Assembly (NCBI GenBank): GCA_040766665.1
Contig: JAXGQD010000007.1
Coordinates: 62,001-126,000, forward strand
Length of the DNA: 64,000 nucleotides
Direction of reading: 5' to 3'
Source: JAXGQD01 sp040766665
GTDB lineage: Bacteria; Bacillota; Clostridia; Saccharofermentanales; Fastidiosipilaceae
In this document: positions 28,956 to 38,643 of the stretch, in pieces
Layout of the letters: each line of letters starts with the position of its first letter
Numbering within the stretch: position 1 is the first letter of the stretch
Made by a program: the position numbers and the translations under genes
The notes under the pieces: generated by a model
Told to the model about the DNA's origin: nothing
Database searches by the model: none
What the model saw: the letters and a program-made list of their open reading frames with translations, nothing else

Positions 28956-29894
28956 TTAAGCACTCCCGGATATGGCAATCCCACGCCATGTGAAATTATT
29001 GTTAACGATATATGCATTGCTTCCGTCTGCGTTGCTTAGTATTTGGAAACCAGAATTGGTATCTCTAATTACTGTCTTTACAAATGGGCCAACCCCGAAA
29101 CGGCTAAGAAGAACGACAAAACCATTTTCTTCAGTATTCACTGAAACGGCAATAAGCTTTGTTGTTAGCAAAGGCATAGGAATTAAATACTGTACCGATG
29201 CTGGTGCTGTTATGTATTTGACGTTACCTTTTGCAGCATCATTTTGTAGCAAACTGACGTTTGTTGCTATCTCTTCTAAAGCCTTTTCTACAGTTGTGGC
29301 CGTTATTTTTCCTGTAGGGTCTTGTATCCCAACAGTTGAAGCTCCTTTACCCAATGCATTACTAGCCAAGTCTGTTTTGGTAACAACTGCATCATCCAGA
29401 GCCTGTATGGTTTCAAGAATGTCTGCAACAATTTCAACTGCTGTTATCACAGTTCCTGACAATTTGACTCTATACAAAGCCTCTTGTCGTGTAACTCCTG
29501 TACCATTTATATCTTGCTGAGTTAGAGCAGGGTCAGCTGCGGTTCCAGTAGTGGAAGCCCCTTTGACTACTCTAAACTGCAAAGTGTCTATGCCGGTTCC
29601 GCCACCATTACGCACAAATTCTGCGGCAATAATATCGTTTCGATTCTGGCCAGAAGTACCTGAGTCAATAGCAATGTTCTGGGTTGTGCCTTTGGAAACT
29701 TCCAAAAGATAGCCGGAGAGATTGTAGACTCCAGCGGCTAATTGAACGGTGTTATCGTTAACTTTCGTAGCTGATAGATTGGAGTACACCTTCATTATCC
29801 CTGACTTGCCAATCATGCTTTGAAAAATTGACGCCAGTTCAGGCGCGCCAACATCAGCGGTTTGTGTGTTTCTAATTATTCCTTTTTGTGCCAT
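28956..29894 (-). CDS. phage baseplate/tail fibre protein, probable receptor-binding
   Basis: A 312-residue protein. The N-terminal part (ADVGAPELASIF, YNLSGYLLEVSKGT, IAAEFVRNGGGTG) resembles upper baseplate proteins of Gram-positive siphophages. A repeat-poor stalk (KTDLASNALGKGASTVGIQD) and a C-terminal globular part follow. Position after the Gp37-like protein supports a receptor-binding role, which is inferred. Confidence 0.65.
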   Translation of the reverse strand: MAQKGIIRNTQTADVGAPELASIFQSMIGKSGIMKVYSNLSATKVNDNTVQLAAGVYNLSGYLLEVSKGTTQNIAIDSGTSGQNRNDIIAAEFVRNGGGTGIDTLQFRVVKGASTTGTAADPALTQQDINGTGVTRQEALYRVKLSGTVITAVEIVADILETIQALDDAVVTKTDLASNALGKGASTVGIQDPTGKITATTVEKALEEIATNVSLLQNDAAKGNVKYITAPASVQYLIPMPLLTTKLIAVSVNTEENGFVVLLSRFGVGPFVKTVIRDTNSGFQILSNADGSNAYIVNNNFTWRGIAISGSA

Positions 29895-29896
29895 TG

Positions 29897-30880
29897 CTAA
29901 TCTCCTGCCTTGTAGTTGACCATCTTGCCGTTGTCGTCAATTGTAAGAATTTTTCTTGTTACTGGCTGCTTCAATTTCATGTTGGTGACTCTATCATTGC
30001 CTCCAACTACGTCACCTATTTGAAGCGAAGCATTTACCTCAGACAAGTCAATGTTGATTTCCTTTACAGGTGCGTTATCAATCAGAGCCGCAACTGCGCT
30101 ATTAGTGAGTTCTTCTACTGATTCTGCGTTTGGATAATCAAGTACAAACTGTTTGTCCTCAAGTCCAGGCGGCTGAGGTGTTGAAGTAATCGTCCCGGCT
30201 TCGGTGCGCCACATCTCTACCACGGTTCTGTTTATTAACTGACCGCCACCAAGCGCTATAACATGGTTGTAGGCCTGGCCATTTTTCAATGAGCTTTCTA
30301 GCGGTGCAGCGTAGTCTTGATCTAGCTGAATTTCTTCGGTGTAATCAACTACTGGTTTCGCGGAAAGCTTCACCTTTACACCATCAAAAACAATATCCAG
30401 CCTTGCACCATACTTCTGAAGCATGTTGTGAATACCGGCTAATAAGTTGGTGTATCTAAATGACCCTGAGACCATGATTCCGCTTGCTTCGGTGCTGACT
30501 TCGAATAAGCTACCGAGAGAATTACCAATTAGAAGCGCAAGAGCAGCATTGGCGTCTGTAGAGGTAATAATAAGGTACGCTTGTCCCGGTGGTGGACTTA
30601 TGACTTTTCTAGATAGCATCCCACGCCAAGTGGGTCCTCCGCAGTAAACGGTATTGGATACATGCCGAATGTCTTCTACTCTACCGCCCCACTCCGAACC
30701 TTCTTCATATAAGAAATGTCCAATCTCTATGCGCTGGTTCAGCCAATCCATTTCAGCAAGCGAGAGCTCAAAGTCATTATCTGAGTAGCGCTCACCAAGC
30801 CCTGATACTGCGTCATATTGCTCAAAATGCGGAGCGATACCTATTTGAACAAAGTTATTATCAGCATGAATTAACTCCAT
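29897..30880 (-). CDS. Gp37-like baseplate hub protein
   Basis: A 327-residue protein similar in pattern to the ReqiPepy6 Gp37-like family: FELSLAEMDWLNQRIEIGHFLY and CGGPTWRGMLSRKVI at the N-terminus, then VARSLxxG-type text (LESSLKNGQAYNHVIALGGG) and a C-terminal IGDVVGGND. It follows the distal tail protein and overlaps its end by 10 bp. Confidence 0.75.
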   Translation of the reverse strand: MELIHADNNFVQIGIAPHFEQYDAVSGLGERYSDNDFELSLAEMDWLNQRIEIGHFLYEEGSEWGGRVEDIRHVSNTVYCGGPTWRGMLSRKVISPPPGQAYLIITSTDANAALALLIGNSLGSLFEVSTEASGIMVSGSFRYTNLLAGIHNMLQKYGARLDIVFDGVKVKLSAKPVVDYTEEIQLDQDYAAPLESSLKNGQAYNHVIALGGGQLINRTVVEMWRTEAGTITSTPQPPGLEDKQFVLDYPNAESVEELTNSAVAALIDNAPVKEINIDLSEVNASLQIGDVVGGNDRVTNMKLKQPVTRKILTIDDNGKMVNYKAGD

Positions 30881-31707
30881 TGTGGCGCACTCCTTTCTTT
30901 CAGTAGTAAGATGTCTATCGCAAATTCACCGGAGTAGTAAACCTGACTCTCTCCTACCGGTATTGGCTCAAAAACAGAGTATTGTTTTCCCCTCTGGTTG
31001 AAAGCGTTAATGACTTCACCGGGCTGAGTGATTTTGACAAGCGTGTTTGCTCTTTGGTCTATGACAAAGCGCTCTCCTGCTCCAAGCGCACCATTTACCG
31101 TATAGACGTGATCTCCAATCGTGAATGACGGATTGACCGCAGGACCAAACATGGTAATGACCGCCTGAGAAGGCGCGTAGTGTTCATTGACTATTCGTGA
31201 TGTGCCAAGCGTAGTACCAATATTGAAAGGCAAAGCTGTCGGCAGGATAAACCCTGTAGCTGCACCTGTAGAAAACGTAGCAAAAGAGTTCAGTTCTTCT
31301 GTTGTCCAAAAAGGATAGAGCGTAAATATCGTTAGTTCAAAAGATACAAAGTTACCTTGAATGTATTCTTCGTGTACTGACGCGGTGACAAAGCAATTGA
31401 TGTATTGCTCACCTAGCCAGAGCTGGCCTTGCGTTTTGCTTAAGAGGTCTACCTCAACTACCGCATTGAGATGATTAACTCCTTCTGCTACTTCCTGCGC
31501 TGTGCCTTTAGCAATGACTAGTATTGCAAACTCTCTATAGCTTTTTGATAGCCTGATGAGTCTAGAGCCATTGAGAAAAGGCCTAGCCTTTACATTTGGA
31601 GTCCAATCCCAATCCAAAGGCTCAAGGCCATTCCAACCAAAAGGGGCAACCGTGAAGTCAACCGTTTGCCCCTGATGATTCTTATAGTAGAAAGGCTGAT
31701 TAAGCAT
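30871..31707 (-). CDS. distal tail protein (Dit-like)
   Basis: A 278-residue tail protein from the ATG at 31707, which has GGAGG six bases upstream; an upstream in-frame ATG (31737) lies inside the tape measure gene and lacks a site. It begins MLNQPFYYKNHQGQTVDF, and the N-terminal domain with NGSRLIRLSKSYREF fits Dit. It joins tube to baseplate. It overlaps the tape measure stop by 8 bp. Confidence 0.75.
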   Translation of the reverse strand: MLNQPFYYKNHQGQTVDFTVAPFGWNGLEPLDWDWTPNVKARPFLNGSRLIRLSKSYREFAILVIAKGTAQEVAEGVNHLNAVVEVDLLSKTQGQLWLGEQYINCFVTASVHEEYIQGNFVSFELTIFTLYPFWTTEELNSFATFSTGAATGFILPTALPFNIGTTLGTSRIVNEHYAPSQAVITMFGPAVNPSFTIGDHVYTVNGALGAGERFVIDQRANTLVKITQPGEVINAFNQRGKQYSVFEPIPVGESQVYYSGEFAIDILLLKERSAPQWS

Positions 31708-34446
31708 GTGTGAGCCTCCCATATTTTCTGTTGTCAATGTAGAAACCCATTCCGTCTAAAGCCGTTTTGAAAGCTTCTACTAGATTTCCTGTGCTTCGGT
31801 CTTCACTAACAAGTGCTTGTTTCGTGTTTGGATGTACACCAAGTTCATACGAATTATTCAGTTCAGGTATAGAAGCTTGAGCCATTCTTCTAGTGGCTGA
31901 CTTGACTAATCCGATACCTGACAAAACGCCTTTAGCCAATCCTCTAGGGCTTTCAAAACCTATCTTTGTCATTACTTTTGACGGTGAAGCCGTCTGCAAG
32001 ACAGCTCTCGTCCTCTTTGGGATCGAGTAAGCAACATCTTCGGCTGCATTAACAACTAATTGCTTCTTAGCCTTTAAACCTCTAGCGATACCAGCAGCAG
32101 CGCTTTCGCCAGCCGCGTAAGCATCAGTAGCCATGCCGTCAAATTCTATCTTTGCCGCGTTTCTAGCGTCTTTCGCTTTGCCTTGTGCCGCACTCTTCAG
32201 TCCAGCCAAACTTAAGCCAAGATTAGTAGTCGTGTTGTTACCAGCGGTCTGCGCTGCACCCGGCATTTGTGCCAATTCATCTTTAGCCGCATTAGTAGCT
32301 AAGTCAGATTTGGTCTGCCAGACTTTCACCCACTCGGCAAGCTCTTTTTCAGTCATGCCGTTGAGCTCATCAAGAACAGGAAGCATACCCGGTCCAAGCT
32401 TTTGTAGCTCAGTCATGACGTCAATAGGAACTCTCTTAGATAAGGTTTGGATAGATACGCGCCAATTAGTCCAGTCTAAAATTTGCTGTTCAAGATTTGC
32501 TTTAATCTCAGCAGCCGTGAGCTTCGTTTTCTGGATACCAGCATCCTCAATAGAGCCCATTGTGTTTTTGTGTTGTTCAGTTCTTGTCTCTAGAGCAAGT
32601 AGGTATTCTTCACGTGACTTCTTCTGTTCTTCCTGAAGTCTAATGCGTTCTTTGTTAGCGTCATTGGTTTTCTTCATCCACTCTTCAAGGCTTAGGCCCT
32701 GTTCTGTCATGGATTTTTTAACCGCTGTAGCAGTAGAAGCCGCATCCTTAGAAACGCCACCAGAGAAGACTTTATAGGTTTTAGCGACTTGATTATATTG
32801 TTTATCAGTCGCTTGCATCTCCTTATTGTTGTCTTCAATTTGCTTTGTTAGGTTTTCAATATTCTGGTCAATCTTGAAAATCTCTTTGGTGAGACTGCCT
32901 GTAGAAGTAGTCCATGAGTCGCTGAGCTTTATACCGTTCTTCTGAATGTCATTAAGTTTGGCTTGTTTATCTGCTCTAAGCTTCTGCTGTTCTGCTACTT
33001 GTGCCTCAAGGTCAACTTGAGCGGTGAGTAAATCTGTGTATTTCTGCTCATAAACCTGAAGAAGAATCTGGTCTTTCTTTGCAGAGATAAAGTCTCTAAT
33101 TTCAGCGGTGGAAAGGTTAATAGCGCCTGATTGACGTTCTATCTCAAGGTTCAGTTCAGGGTAGATTTTGGTCAGAGATGCAACAATCATCTCCATACGT
33201 GACTGCTCTGCTGCCGTTCTATTGGTTTTCTGTCGCAGAGCGTCTAATTCGCTTGTCAGCTTATTGGCGGCTCTAGCGGATGCTCCTGCTTCGCGCTCTG
33301 AGTCTCGGTGCTTTGTAATTAGATCATCACTTGCGTCAATTAGCTTTCTAACTTCAGCGGTTCCGGGCTTGAAGCTGTCTACCATCTTCATGATACCGGC
33401 AGTAAGCAATGCAATGGCACCAATAGCTAAAACGATTTTGCCCCCAGGACCGATCAAGGAAGATAAGAAACCAGAGAAACCACCTCCGGCTTTTACAGCA
33501 CCAGCAAACTTGCCAACAATACCGCCTAAGCCTGTGGTGAGTTTACCAATGCCTGTGGTCACAGGACCGATACCTACAACCGTAAGCGCCAACATGTTGA
33601 CCATCTTGCGCTGGTTATCGTTTAGACCGGAGTACCACTTGATAACACTTGAAATACCATCAGCCAACTTCACAAAAGCCGGTACAATGGACGTTTTAAT
33701 AAGCGGAGTGATCTCTTTAATAGCCGGAGTGAAAGCACCAGCAATCTCCATTGTTCCTGCTTTGAACTGCGCTTGCATGATTTGAACTTCATCATCCAGC
33801 TCACCCAATGACTTCACAGTGCTATCTTTCACAATAGCGCCCATTTTTTCAGCTTCAAAGCCGAGTGTTCTGAGCTCATCACTTCCTGCTTCTATCAAGG
33901 GATTTAGCTCTTGCGCTGAACGTCCAAACAATCGCAAAGAGATCGCGTTGCGCTCGGTCTCATTACTCATTGAACCCAAAGCGTCAATGACGTCATACCA
34001 TACTTCTGTTGAGTCTCTTAGTGTGCCGTCATTGTTTTTGTACTGCACGCCAAGTTTCTGAAAGGCTTCTTCTTGGTCTTTCGTGCCTTGTTAGCGTTAT
34101 CCATTGACTTTGTCAGCTTCACCATGCTACTTGTCATGGTTTCTAGCTCGGTATCAATGAAACGCGCAGCATACTCCATTTTCTGGAGCTCTTTCGCTGA
34201 TATTCCAGTCTTAGCAGAAAGAGTCAAAAGCTCATCCGCGGCTGCGCCAGACTTTACCGCTAATGCAGTCAAACCAGTCACAGCGGCAACGGCAGGCATG
34301 GTGATACCTTTAGTCATGCTTTCGCCAGTTGAAGTGATAGACTTGCCAGTGGATTTCAGGTCTTTGGAAAGTTTTGTTAAACCAGAGTGAGCATTGGAGA
34401 GGTCTACGCCCACTTTTATCACAAGGCTTCTTAATACATTACTCAT
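31700..34446 (-). pseudogene. tail tape measure protein, one frameshift
   Basis: The N-terminal frame (34446-34018) reads LSNAHSGLTKLSKDLKSTG with AADELLTLSAKTGISAKELQK, and the main frame (to 31700) holds NNDGTLRDSTEVWYDVIDALG and the hydrophobic middle GGKIVLAIGAIALLTAGIM. One added A in the AAA run at 34079-34081 joins them into 915 codons plus stop. Both halves match phage_tail_TP901-like tape measures. The protein sets tail length and channels DNA. Confidence 0.85.
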
Positions 34447-34877
34447 CCTTTAAGCCCCTCCAGTTGCTTGTTCATTTCACTAATTATCATTTGATTTATT
34501 TCTTCTTTGGATTCGTCTGCTGCCGGACGAAGGAAGGGATAAGGCTGAACCTTACCCCTCACCTGACCATCTATAACAAGCTTGTGTCCTAGTTCCAAGG
34601 TACGGCATGCTCGCCACCCTTCTTGAACGTGACTCTTGCTAAGGCAGACTTCTTGCCGCCTTTTAGCTTCGTAGTCCTTCCCTTACGTGATACCAAGAGG
34701 TCTCTCAGATGAGTCTTGTCTTCATCTTCGCTGACATGAACCTTTGCTTTCGCTCTGTGGAGAATCACATCAGCTGCTCTATTGGAAACATCTTGAAGTC
34801 CTGGCATTGACTTGTCTCCAAACTCAGCCAAGTCTCTAATCAGATCATCTAATCCTTCAAAGTTCGAATCCTGACAT
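34443..34877 (-). pseudogene. HK97 gp10-like tail completion protein, two compensating frameshifts
   Basis: From ATG at 34877 (CGGAGGT upstream) the joined frames read MSGFEL, EGLDDLIRDLAEFGDKSMPG, SNRAADVILHRAKAKV and, in a third frame, LELGHKLVIDGQ and PYPFLRPAADESKEEI. The ends match gp10 family proteins. One extra T at 34859-34861 and one lost C at 34599-34600 are needed; the corrected length is 144 codons plus stop. Unusually it lies between the GT chaperone and the tape measure, not before the DUF3168 gene. As written, it appears fused to the chaperone. Confidence 0.7.
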
Positions 34878-35215
34878 AGAACAACCTCCGTTCCACCGTA
34901 AGCCGCGTTTATCAGCCTCGCTACTGCAAGCATCTCTTCAGGCGTTTGTTCCTTTGGTTCAGTTTGATAGGGATCAATCAGAAGAGCGTTAAGAGCTGGC
35001 AAAACCTTTTGACGATTGAATAAAGCAACATGCCAAGCAATATAGATGTTTGTATTTCTTTCGTGCCGTTTGTTGATGTTATAAGCGTTAACCAATTCCG
35101 AAAACTCAGCATAAGTCAGAGCCCAAAACTCTTCAGGCTTTAATCCGATTTCACACGCTACTTTAAATTCATTTGTAAAATCAATCCGGTGCTCTACACC
35201 GGTTTCAAGTTTTTT
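34849..35215 (-). CDS. GT extension of the tail assembly chaperone (made by -1 frameshift)
   Basis: This frame has no start of its own near the G gene but is open through the G stop. A slippery AAAAAAC (35209-35215) and a 6-bp hairpin (35186-35202, which contains the G stop codon) lie at the junction, so ribosomes can slip back one base. The extension reads KKLETGVEHRIDFTNEFKVACE and KPEEFWALTYAEFSELV. I place its end at a stop exposed when the extra T near 34860 is removed. Confidence 0.75.
35186..35215 (-). promoter_or_regulatory. programmed -1 ribosomal frameshift signal
   Basis: On the minus strand, A AAA AAC in the zero frame is followed six bases later by CCGGTG-TAGAG-CACCGG, a perfect 6-bp stem. 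This is the classic X XXY YYZ heptamer with downstream structure seen in lambda-like G/GT genes. Confidence 0.8.
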
Positions 35216-35511
35216 GCTTTTTTACCTGTATTGTAGGCAGCTACAAGTGCCTCACTGACTTTCGTGTTAACTTCCAACATAGAAGCCGCATGTTCATCAA
35301 CAATTGCCATGCACTCTTCAAAAGTCATGTCTTTGTTTCCATCAGCGCGCATCATACAAAAGAGCATCTTCGCACCTTCAGTGGCTGTGAGTTCCCTAGT
35401 CTCTAACTCACCTATATTAATACCAGTCAGTTGTTCAAATTCAACCTGAGTCTGCATCCCGAATCTCAAGCGATAAACTTTATCCAGTTCGTAAGTAACA
35501 AAAGGAATCAT
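35194..35511 (-). CDS. tail assembly chaperone, G protein
   Basis: A 105-residue protein beginning MIPFVTYELDKVYRLRFGMQ, with the usual acidic helical body, placed between the tail tube gene and the tape measure gene. It coats the tape measure during tail assembly. Its last codons GCA AAA AAC form the slippery site used to make the GT form. Confidence 0.82.
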   Translation of the reverse strand: MIPFVTYELDKVYRLRFGMQTQVEFEQLTGINIGELETRELTATEGAKMLFCMMRADGNKDMTFEECMAIVDEHAASMLEVNTKVSEALVAAYNTGKKAKNLKPV

Positions 35512-35562
35512 TGTTTCACCCCATTAAAAATGATTGGAGCCGGTTGCCCGGCTCCTGTTAGA

Positions 35563-35976
35563 TTAAGTTGAAGCAATAGCCATTACAGGCTTGCCAGACG
35601 GTTTGATAGTCGCTGAAAACTTGATATTTCCTTCAAGGTCAGCGTCACCGATTTTGATAGCTGTAATAAAACCATTGAAAGTCCATGTAGCCTTAGGTGT
35701 AGTCGGAAACTCAATGACTGTCTCCTTTTTCGCTTTGGCGTTTGCATCAGTCAACATAGCCTGTTGACCAAGCGTGTCAGCCTTGTCAAAGAAGCCTTCA
35801 ACCGTCACGTCACCGGCAGTAGCAAGACCGGGGTCAAACTCGCGGAATCCGGCAACTGATTGATGAGTTGTTGAATCGATCGAATCAACTGTGATTTCAA
35901 TGCCGTTAATACTTGTGAGTCCAGCCACAGCGGCTGTACCCCATTTAAGTGTAGTTCCAAATGCTTTATGTGCCAT
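35563..35976 (-). CDS. major tail tube protein
   Basis: A 137-residue protein with LTSINGIEITVDSIDSTTHQ and DVTVEGFFDKADTLGQQAM, typical of siphoviral tail tube proteins, ending IKPSGKPVMAIAST. It forms the hexameric tube. Its place between the DUF3168 gene and the chaperone supports this. Confidence 0.85.
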   Translation of the reverse strand: MAHKAFGTTLKWGTAAVAGLTSINGIEITVDSIDSTTHQSVAGFREFDPGLATAGDVTVEGFFDKADTLGQQAMLTDANAKAKKETVIEFPTTPKATWTFNGFITAIKIGDADLEGNIKFSATIKPSGKPVMAIAST

Positions 35977-35984
35977 AAGTTCTC

Positions 35985-36389
35985 CTATTCATGCACGTAT
36001 GTGATCTCAAACTCGAGATCATGGACGAAAACTCTAATCGTTCCGTCTGCTGATGTTTGCTGAGAGCCAGTCTCGAAGTTCAACATGATGTGCTGAACCT
36101 CAAGCCCTGACAATGTTCCGTGATAGTCACACAAACACGCCTTTATGGCTGCCGCGACTTCCTTTGTCTGTGATTTCCTGAGAGCTTGGATAGTGAATTG
36201 TTTTGTCGGCCGTTCCTGCTTAATCTGGCCAGTCAAGATGTGCCGTTTGACGTCAGACACGTCTATGTAATAAACGGCTGGCAAAGCGCATCCTTGTGGT
36301 AGTTCATCAGGATAAAGACGGTCGCCTATTAAGGCCTTGAGGGTAGTATCTGCTATGAGTCTTGCATATAAAGCTTGCTCTATCTCCAT
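35985..36389 (-). CDS. DUF3168 tail terminator/completion protein
   Basis: A 134-residue protein from the ATG at 36389 with AAGGAGGT upstream; the ATG overlaps the stop of the head closure gene. MEIEQALYARLIADTTLKAL and ALPAVYYIDVSDV fit DUF3168, which caps the tail tube at the neck. Confidence 0.8.
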   Translation of the reverse strand: MEIEQALYARLIADTTLKALIGDRLYPDELPQGCALPAVYYIDVSDVKRHILTGQIKQERPTKQFTIQALRKSQTKEVAAAIKACLCDYHGTLSGLEVQHIMLNFETGSQQTSADGTIRVFVHDLEFEITYVHE

Positions 36390-36715
36390 TACAAAACCTC
36401 CTTGCACGATACAAGAAGCTGACGTTGTGTGCCTTCGTCTGGCTGTATGTTCAGAATGTCATATGTGCGTCCTTGCCACTTAAAGCGGTTTTTGACGTCT
36501 ATTGTCGTATGGCGAATTCGAAACACTACACTTGTAGACGAATGCAGTTTTTGTGCTGCATAAAACTCTGTACCTCCACCAGTAATGGCTTCAGCCCATA
36601 AATAGCGCTGATGTGCCCAATTTTGGATAGGCTGACCATAAGAGTCCTTTGCATCTGTGAAGGCTTCTAATGCGATTCTGTTTCTAAGTTTTCCTGCTCG
36701 CATCAAGTCCACCAC
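36389..36715 (-). CDS. phage head closure protein
   Basis: A 108-residue head-tail adaptor of the SPP1 gp16/HK97 gp7 type: MRAGKLRNRIALEAFTDAKD, WAEAITGGGTEFYAAQ and WQGRTYDILNIQPDE. A start at residue 5 (MRAGKL) is equally possible. It overlaps the connector gene by 13 bp. Confidence 0.82.
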   Translation of the reverse strand: MVDLMRAGKLRNRIALEAFTDAKDSYGQPIQNWAHQRYLWAEAITGGGTEFYAAQKLHSSTSVVFRIRHTTIDVKNRFKWQGRTYDILNIQPDEGTQRQLLVSCKEVL

Positions 36716-37275
36716 CTAACACGGTACTGGTCTAGCAGAGCCTTAACTGAGAACTGTATCTGATAAGGCATCAGCCCAACAATGGCGGCTTCACGGTTCT
36801 CATACCAATGTCCTACTAAGAGTAAGATTGCTTGCTTGATGGTTTGCGGAACTGTCGTGTAACCGGCTGTATATCGCACCTTTACAGGCTCAATGATGTA
36901 CGGCTCGAAACTTGGCCAATTAAGACCGGGCTTAAGAACCACACATCCAGCGCTGGTATCTTGTACATAACTGTTAGCATCAAGAGTCTCAGTTGTTCCG
37001 TGAGCGTCCGTATAATTCACAGCTTCAATAGAGTTAATTGGACGGTACTTCAACCCAATGAAAGGAACAGGCGGAAAGCCACTAAATGTTTCTTCTATGG
37101 TTTGAACGCCAATAGGTCTACCTGTGTAGTTTTCGCACCATTGCCTTGCAGCCACTATCAATGCTGTGATTAGGTTATTCTCTTCAGAGTTTGATTCATC
37201 AACTCTCAGATGTAATTTCACATCAGAGAGTACAACTGGCTCTGCTGCTGGTTCTGTAACTACACGTATAGCCAT
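36703..37275 (-). CDS. head-tail connector protein (Gp6-like)
   Basis: A 190-residue protein beginning MAIRVVTEPAAEPVVLSDVK with LRVDESNSEENNLITALI and AARQWCENYTGRPI, the pattern of the HK97 gp6/SPP1 gp15 connector family. It binds below the portal ring. Confidence 0.85.
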   Translation of the reverse strand: MAIRVVTEPAAEPVVLSDVKLHLRVDESNSEENNLITALIVAARQWCENYTGRPIGVQTIEETFSGFPPVPFIGLKYRPINSIEAVNYTDAHGTTETLDANSYVQDTSAGCVVLKPGLNWPSFEPYIIEPVKVRYTAGYTTVPQTIKQAILLLVGHWYENREAAIVGLMPYQIQFSVKALLDQYRVRWWT

Positions 37276-37280
37276 GATTA

Positions 37281-37439
37281 TTACCGCCTTTTTGTTGTTT
37301 TTGGTTCTTCAGGTTCTATAGCTTCTGCATAATCACCGGCTATGAGTAGCTTTGCCTGTTTCTCATTTACATCAATAACAGAGTCCGGAAAGAAAACTCC
37401 CTCCGGACCCGCCATTGTGGTGTTCAGCTTAATTTTCAT
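37281..37439 (-). CDS. small hypothetical protein after the capsid gene
   Basis: A 52-residue ORF starting MKIKLNTTMAGPEGVFFP and ending PKTTKRR. Its ATG overlaps the capsid gene stop (TAATG). Short proteins in this position, with a VFxPG-like start, are common in HK97-type phages, sometimes called head fibre or rho-like proteins. Function unknown. Confidence 0.6.
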   Translation of the reverse strand: MKIKLNTTMAGPEGVFFPDSVIDVNEKQAKLLIAGDYAEAIEPEEPKTTKRR

Positions 37440-38623
37440 TAAGCAGACGCAAATTTCAGACGTGCAAAAGCTTCGGCCAGTACCGGCATACCGTCACCGA
37501 AGTAGTCGACCAAGTAACCTACTTGATTGTTGGCCGCATAAAGCTCGCGTAAGACTTGGATGTTGATTTCATCAGCATCACAAATCCAGTAGTAGCTGAA
37601 GTCACCGTAGACCGCGCCATACTGATTAGCAGTGAAAGTGTTCGGAGCAAACTGTGAAGTGTACACAGGAGCGCCAAGCAACATATCAGGCTGACCAGCT
37701 TGTAAGGACGGCTGCCAGATGTACTGACCGTCAGTACCTTTCAACTTAGCTACTTGTTTCGCAAAGTCATCATGAGCAACCCAGCTCGCACGTGCACGAT
37801 ACTGTTGTTTGACTGCAAACTTAACGTCTAAGAGACCATTCGCAGTAACAGCAGTAGCGGTGTTTTCGCCCACCACGTCACGCGCTGTGGTAATACCATT
37901 AGCATTAGCAGTAAAAACGCCTAGAGGTTTAGCAGAGCCGTCACCAGTCATGTAGGCTTTTTCAGCGGTAGCGCCTAACTTATACTGCAAACGGTCTTTG
38001 ACAACACCGTCAGCCATATTAGCGTGAGCAACTAATGACTTGGAAACCTTCAGGAGTTTGTTCATGCGATTGGGCTTGAACTCTCTGCGCGCAAAGGTCA
38101 ATCCAGTATCTTCAACTGCCGCAACAACTTCGCCCAGCCAGGAGAAGTCGTCAACATCTGCGGTCATGGCAGGATAGCCTAAGGTCTGGCCTTGCCCGAT
38201 CGGACCAACAACGGTGCCGATTCTACGCATGAACAAATCAGCATCCAAACCTTTGATGAGCTCTTCTACAAAATCAACAGGAGCGGTCAAGAAACCGGCT
38301 GTTGCATTCGTGCCGAGATCAATAGCATTCTGGAAGGCAGCGACTTTGTTAGGGTCTCCAGACAAAGCAGCAGAGAACATGTTTCTAACATCATTGCTAG
38401 GTGTGCTGTCAGGTTTGCCTGTTTCGCCCATAGCGCGCTCACGCTCAAGCTGGCGCTCTTCGGTGAGAATCTTGTTGTTCAAGCTGTCAAAATCAGCTTC
38501 CATTTTCTTGAGGATAGCGGTATCCTCTGCACCCATCTCTTTGCCTTCGAATTTATCAATCATTTCACGGATTGACGCGGTTAGATTGGCGCGCTCTTGT
38601 TTCATTTCAAATACTTTCTTCAT
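37439..38623 (-). CDS. HK97-fold major capsid protein
   Basis: A 394-residue protein with an N-terminal coiled coil (delta scaffold, about residues 1-70) removed by the neighbouring protease, then ATAGFLTAPVDFVEELIKGL, GQGQTLGYPAMT and MNKLLKVSKSLVAH typical of the HK97 fold. The C-terminal half includes LGAPVYTSQF and YWICDADEINIQVLRELYA. It forms the procapsid shell. Confidence 0.93.
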   Translation of the reverse strand: MKKVFEMKQERANLTASIREMIDKFEGKEMGAEDTAILKKMEADFDSLNNKILTEERQLERERAMGETGKPDSTPSNDVRNMFSAALSGDPNKVAAFQNAIDLGTNATAGFLTAPVDFVEELIKGLDADLFMRRIGTVVGPIGQGQTLGYPAMTADVDDFSWLGEVVAAVEDTGLTFARREFKPNRMNKLLKVSKSLVAHANMADGVVKDRLQYKLGATAEKAYMTGDGSAKPLGVFTANANGITTARDVVGENTATAVTANGLLDVKFAVKQQYRARASWVAHDDFAKQVAKLKGTDGQYIWQPSLQAGQPDMLLGAPVYTSQFAPNTFTANQYGAVYGDFSYYWICDADEINIQVLRELYAANNQVGYLVDYFGDGMPVLAEAFARLKFASA

Positions 38624-38643
38624 TTTTTCTCTCTTTCTGTCTT

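Noticed and set aside
32133..32636. Rightward ORFs inside the tape measure gene
   Set aside because: Shadows of the real frame on the other strand, with no start signals.
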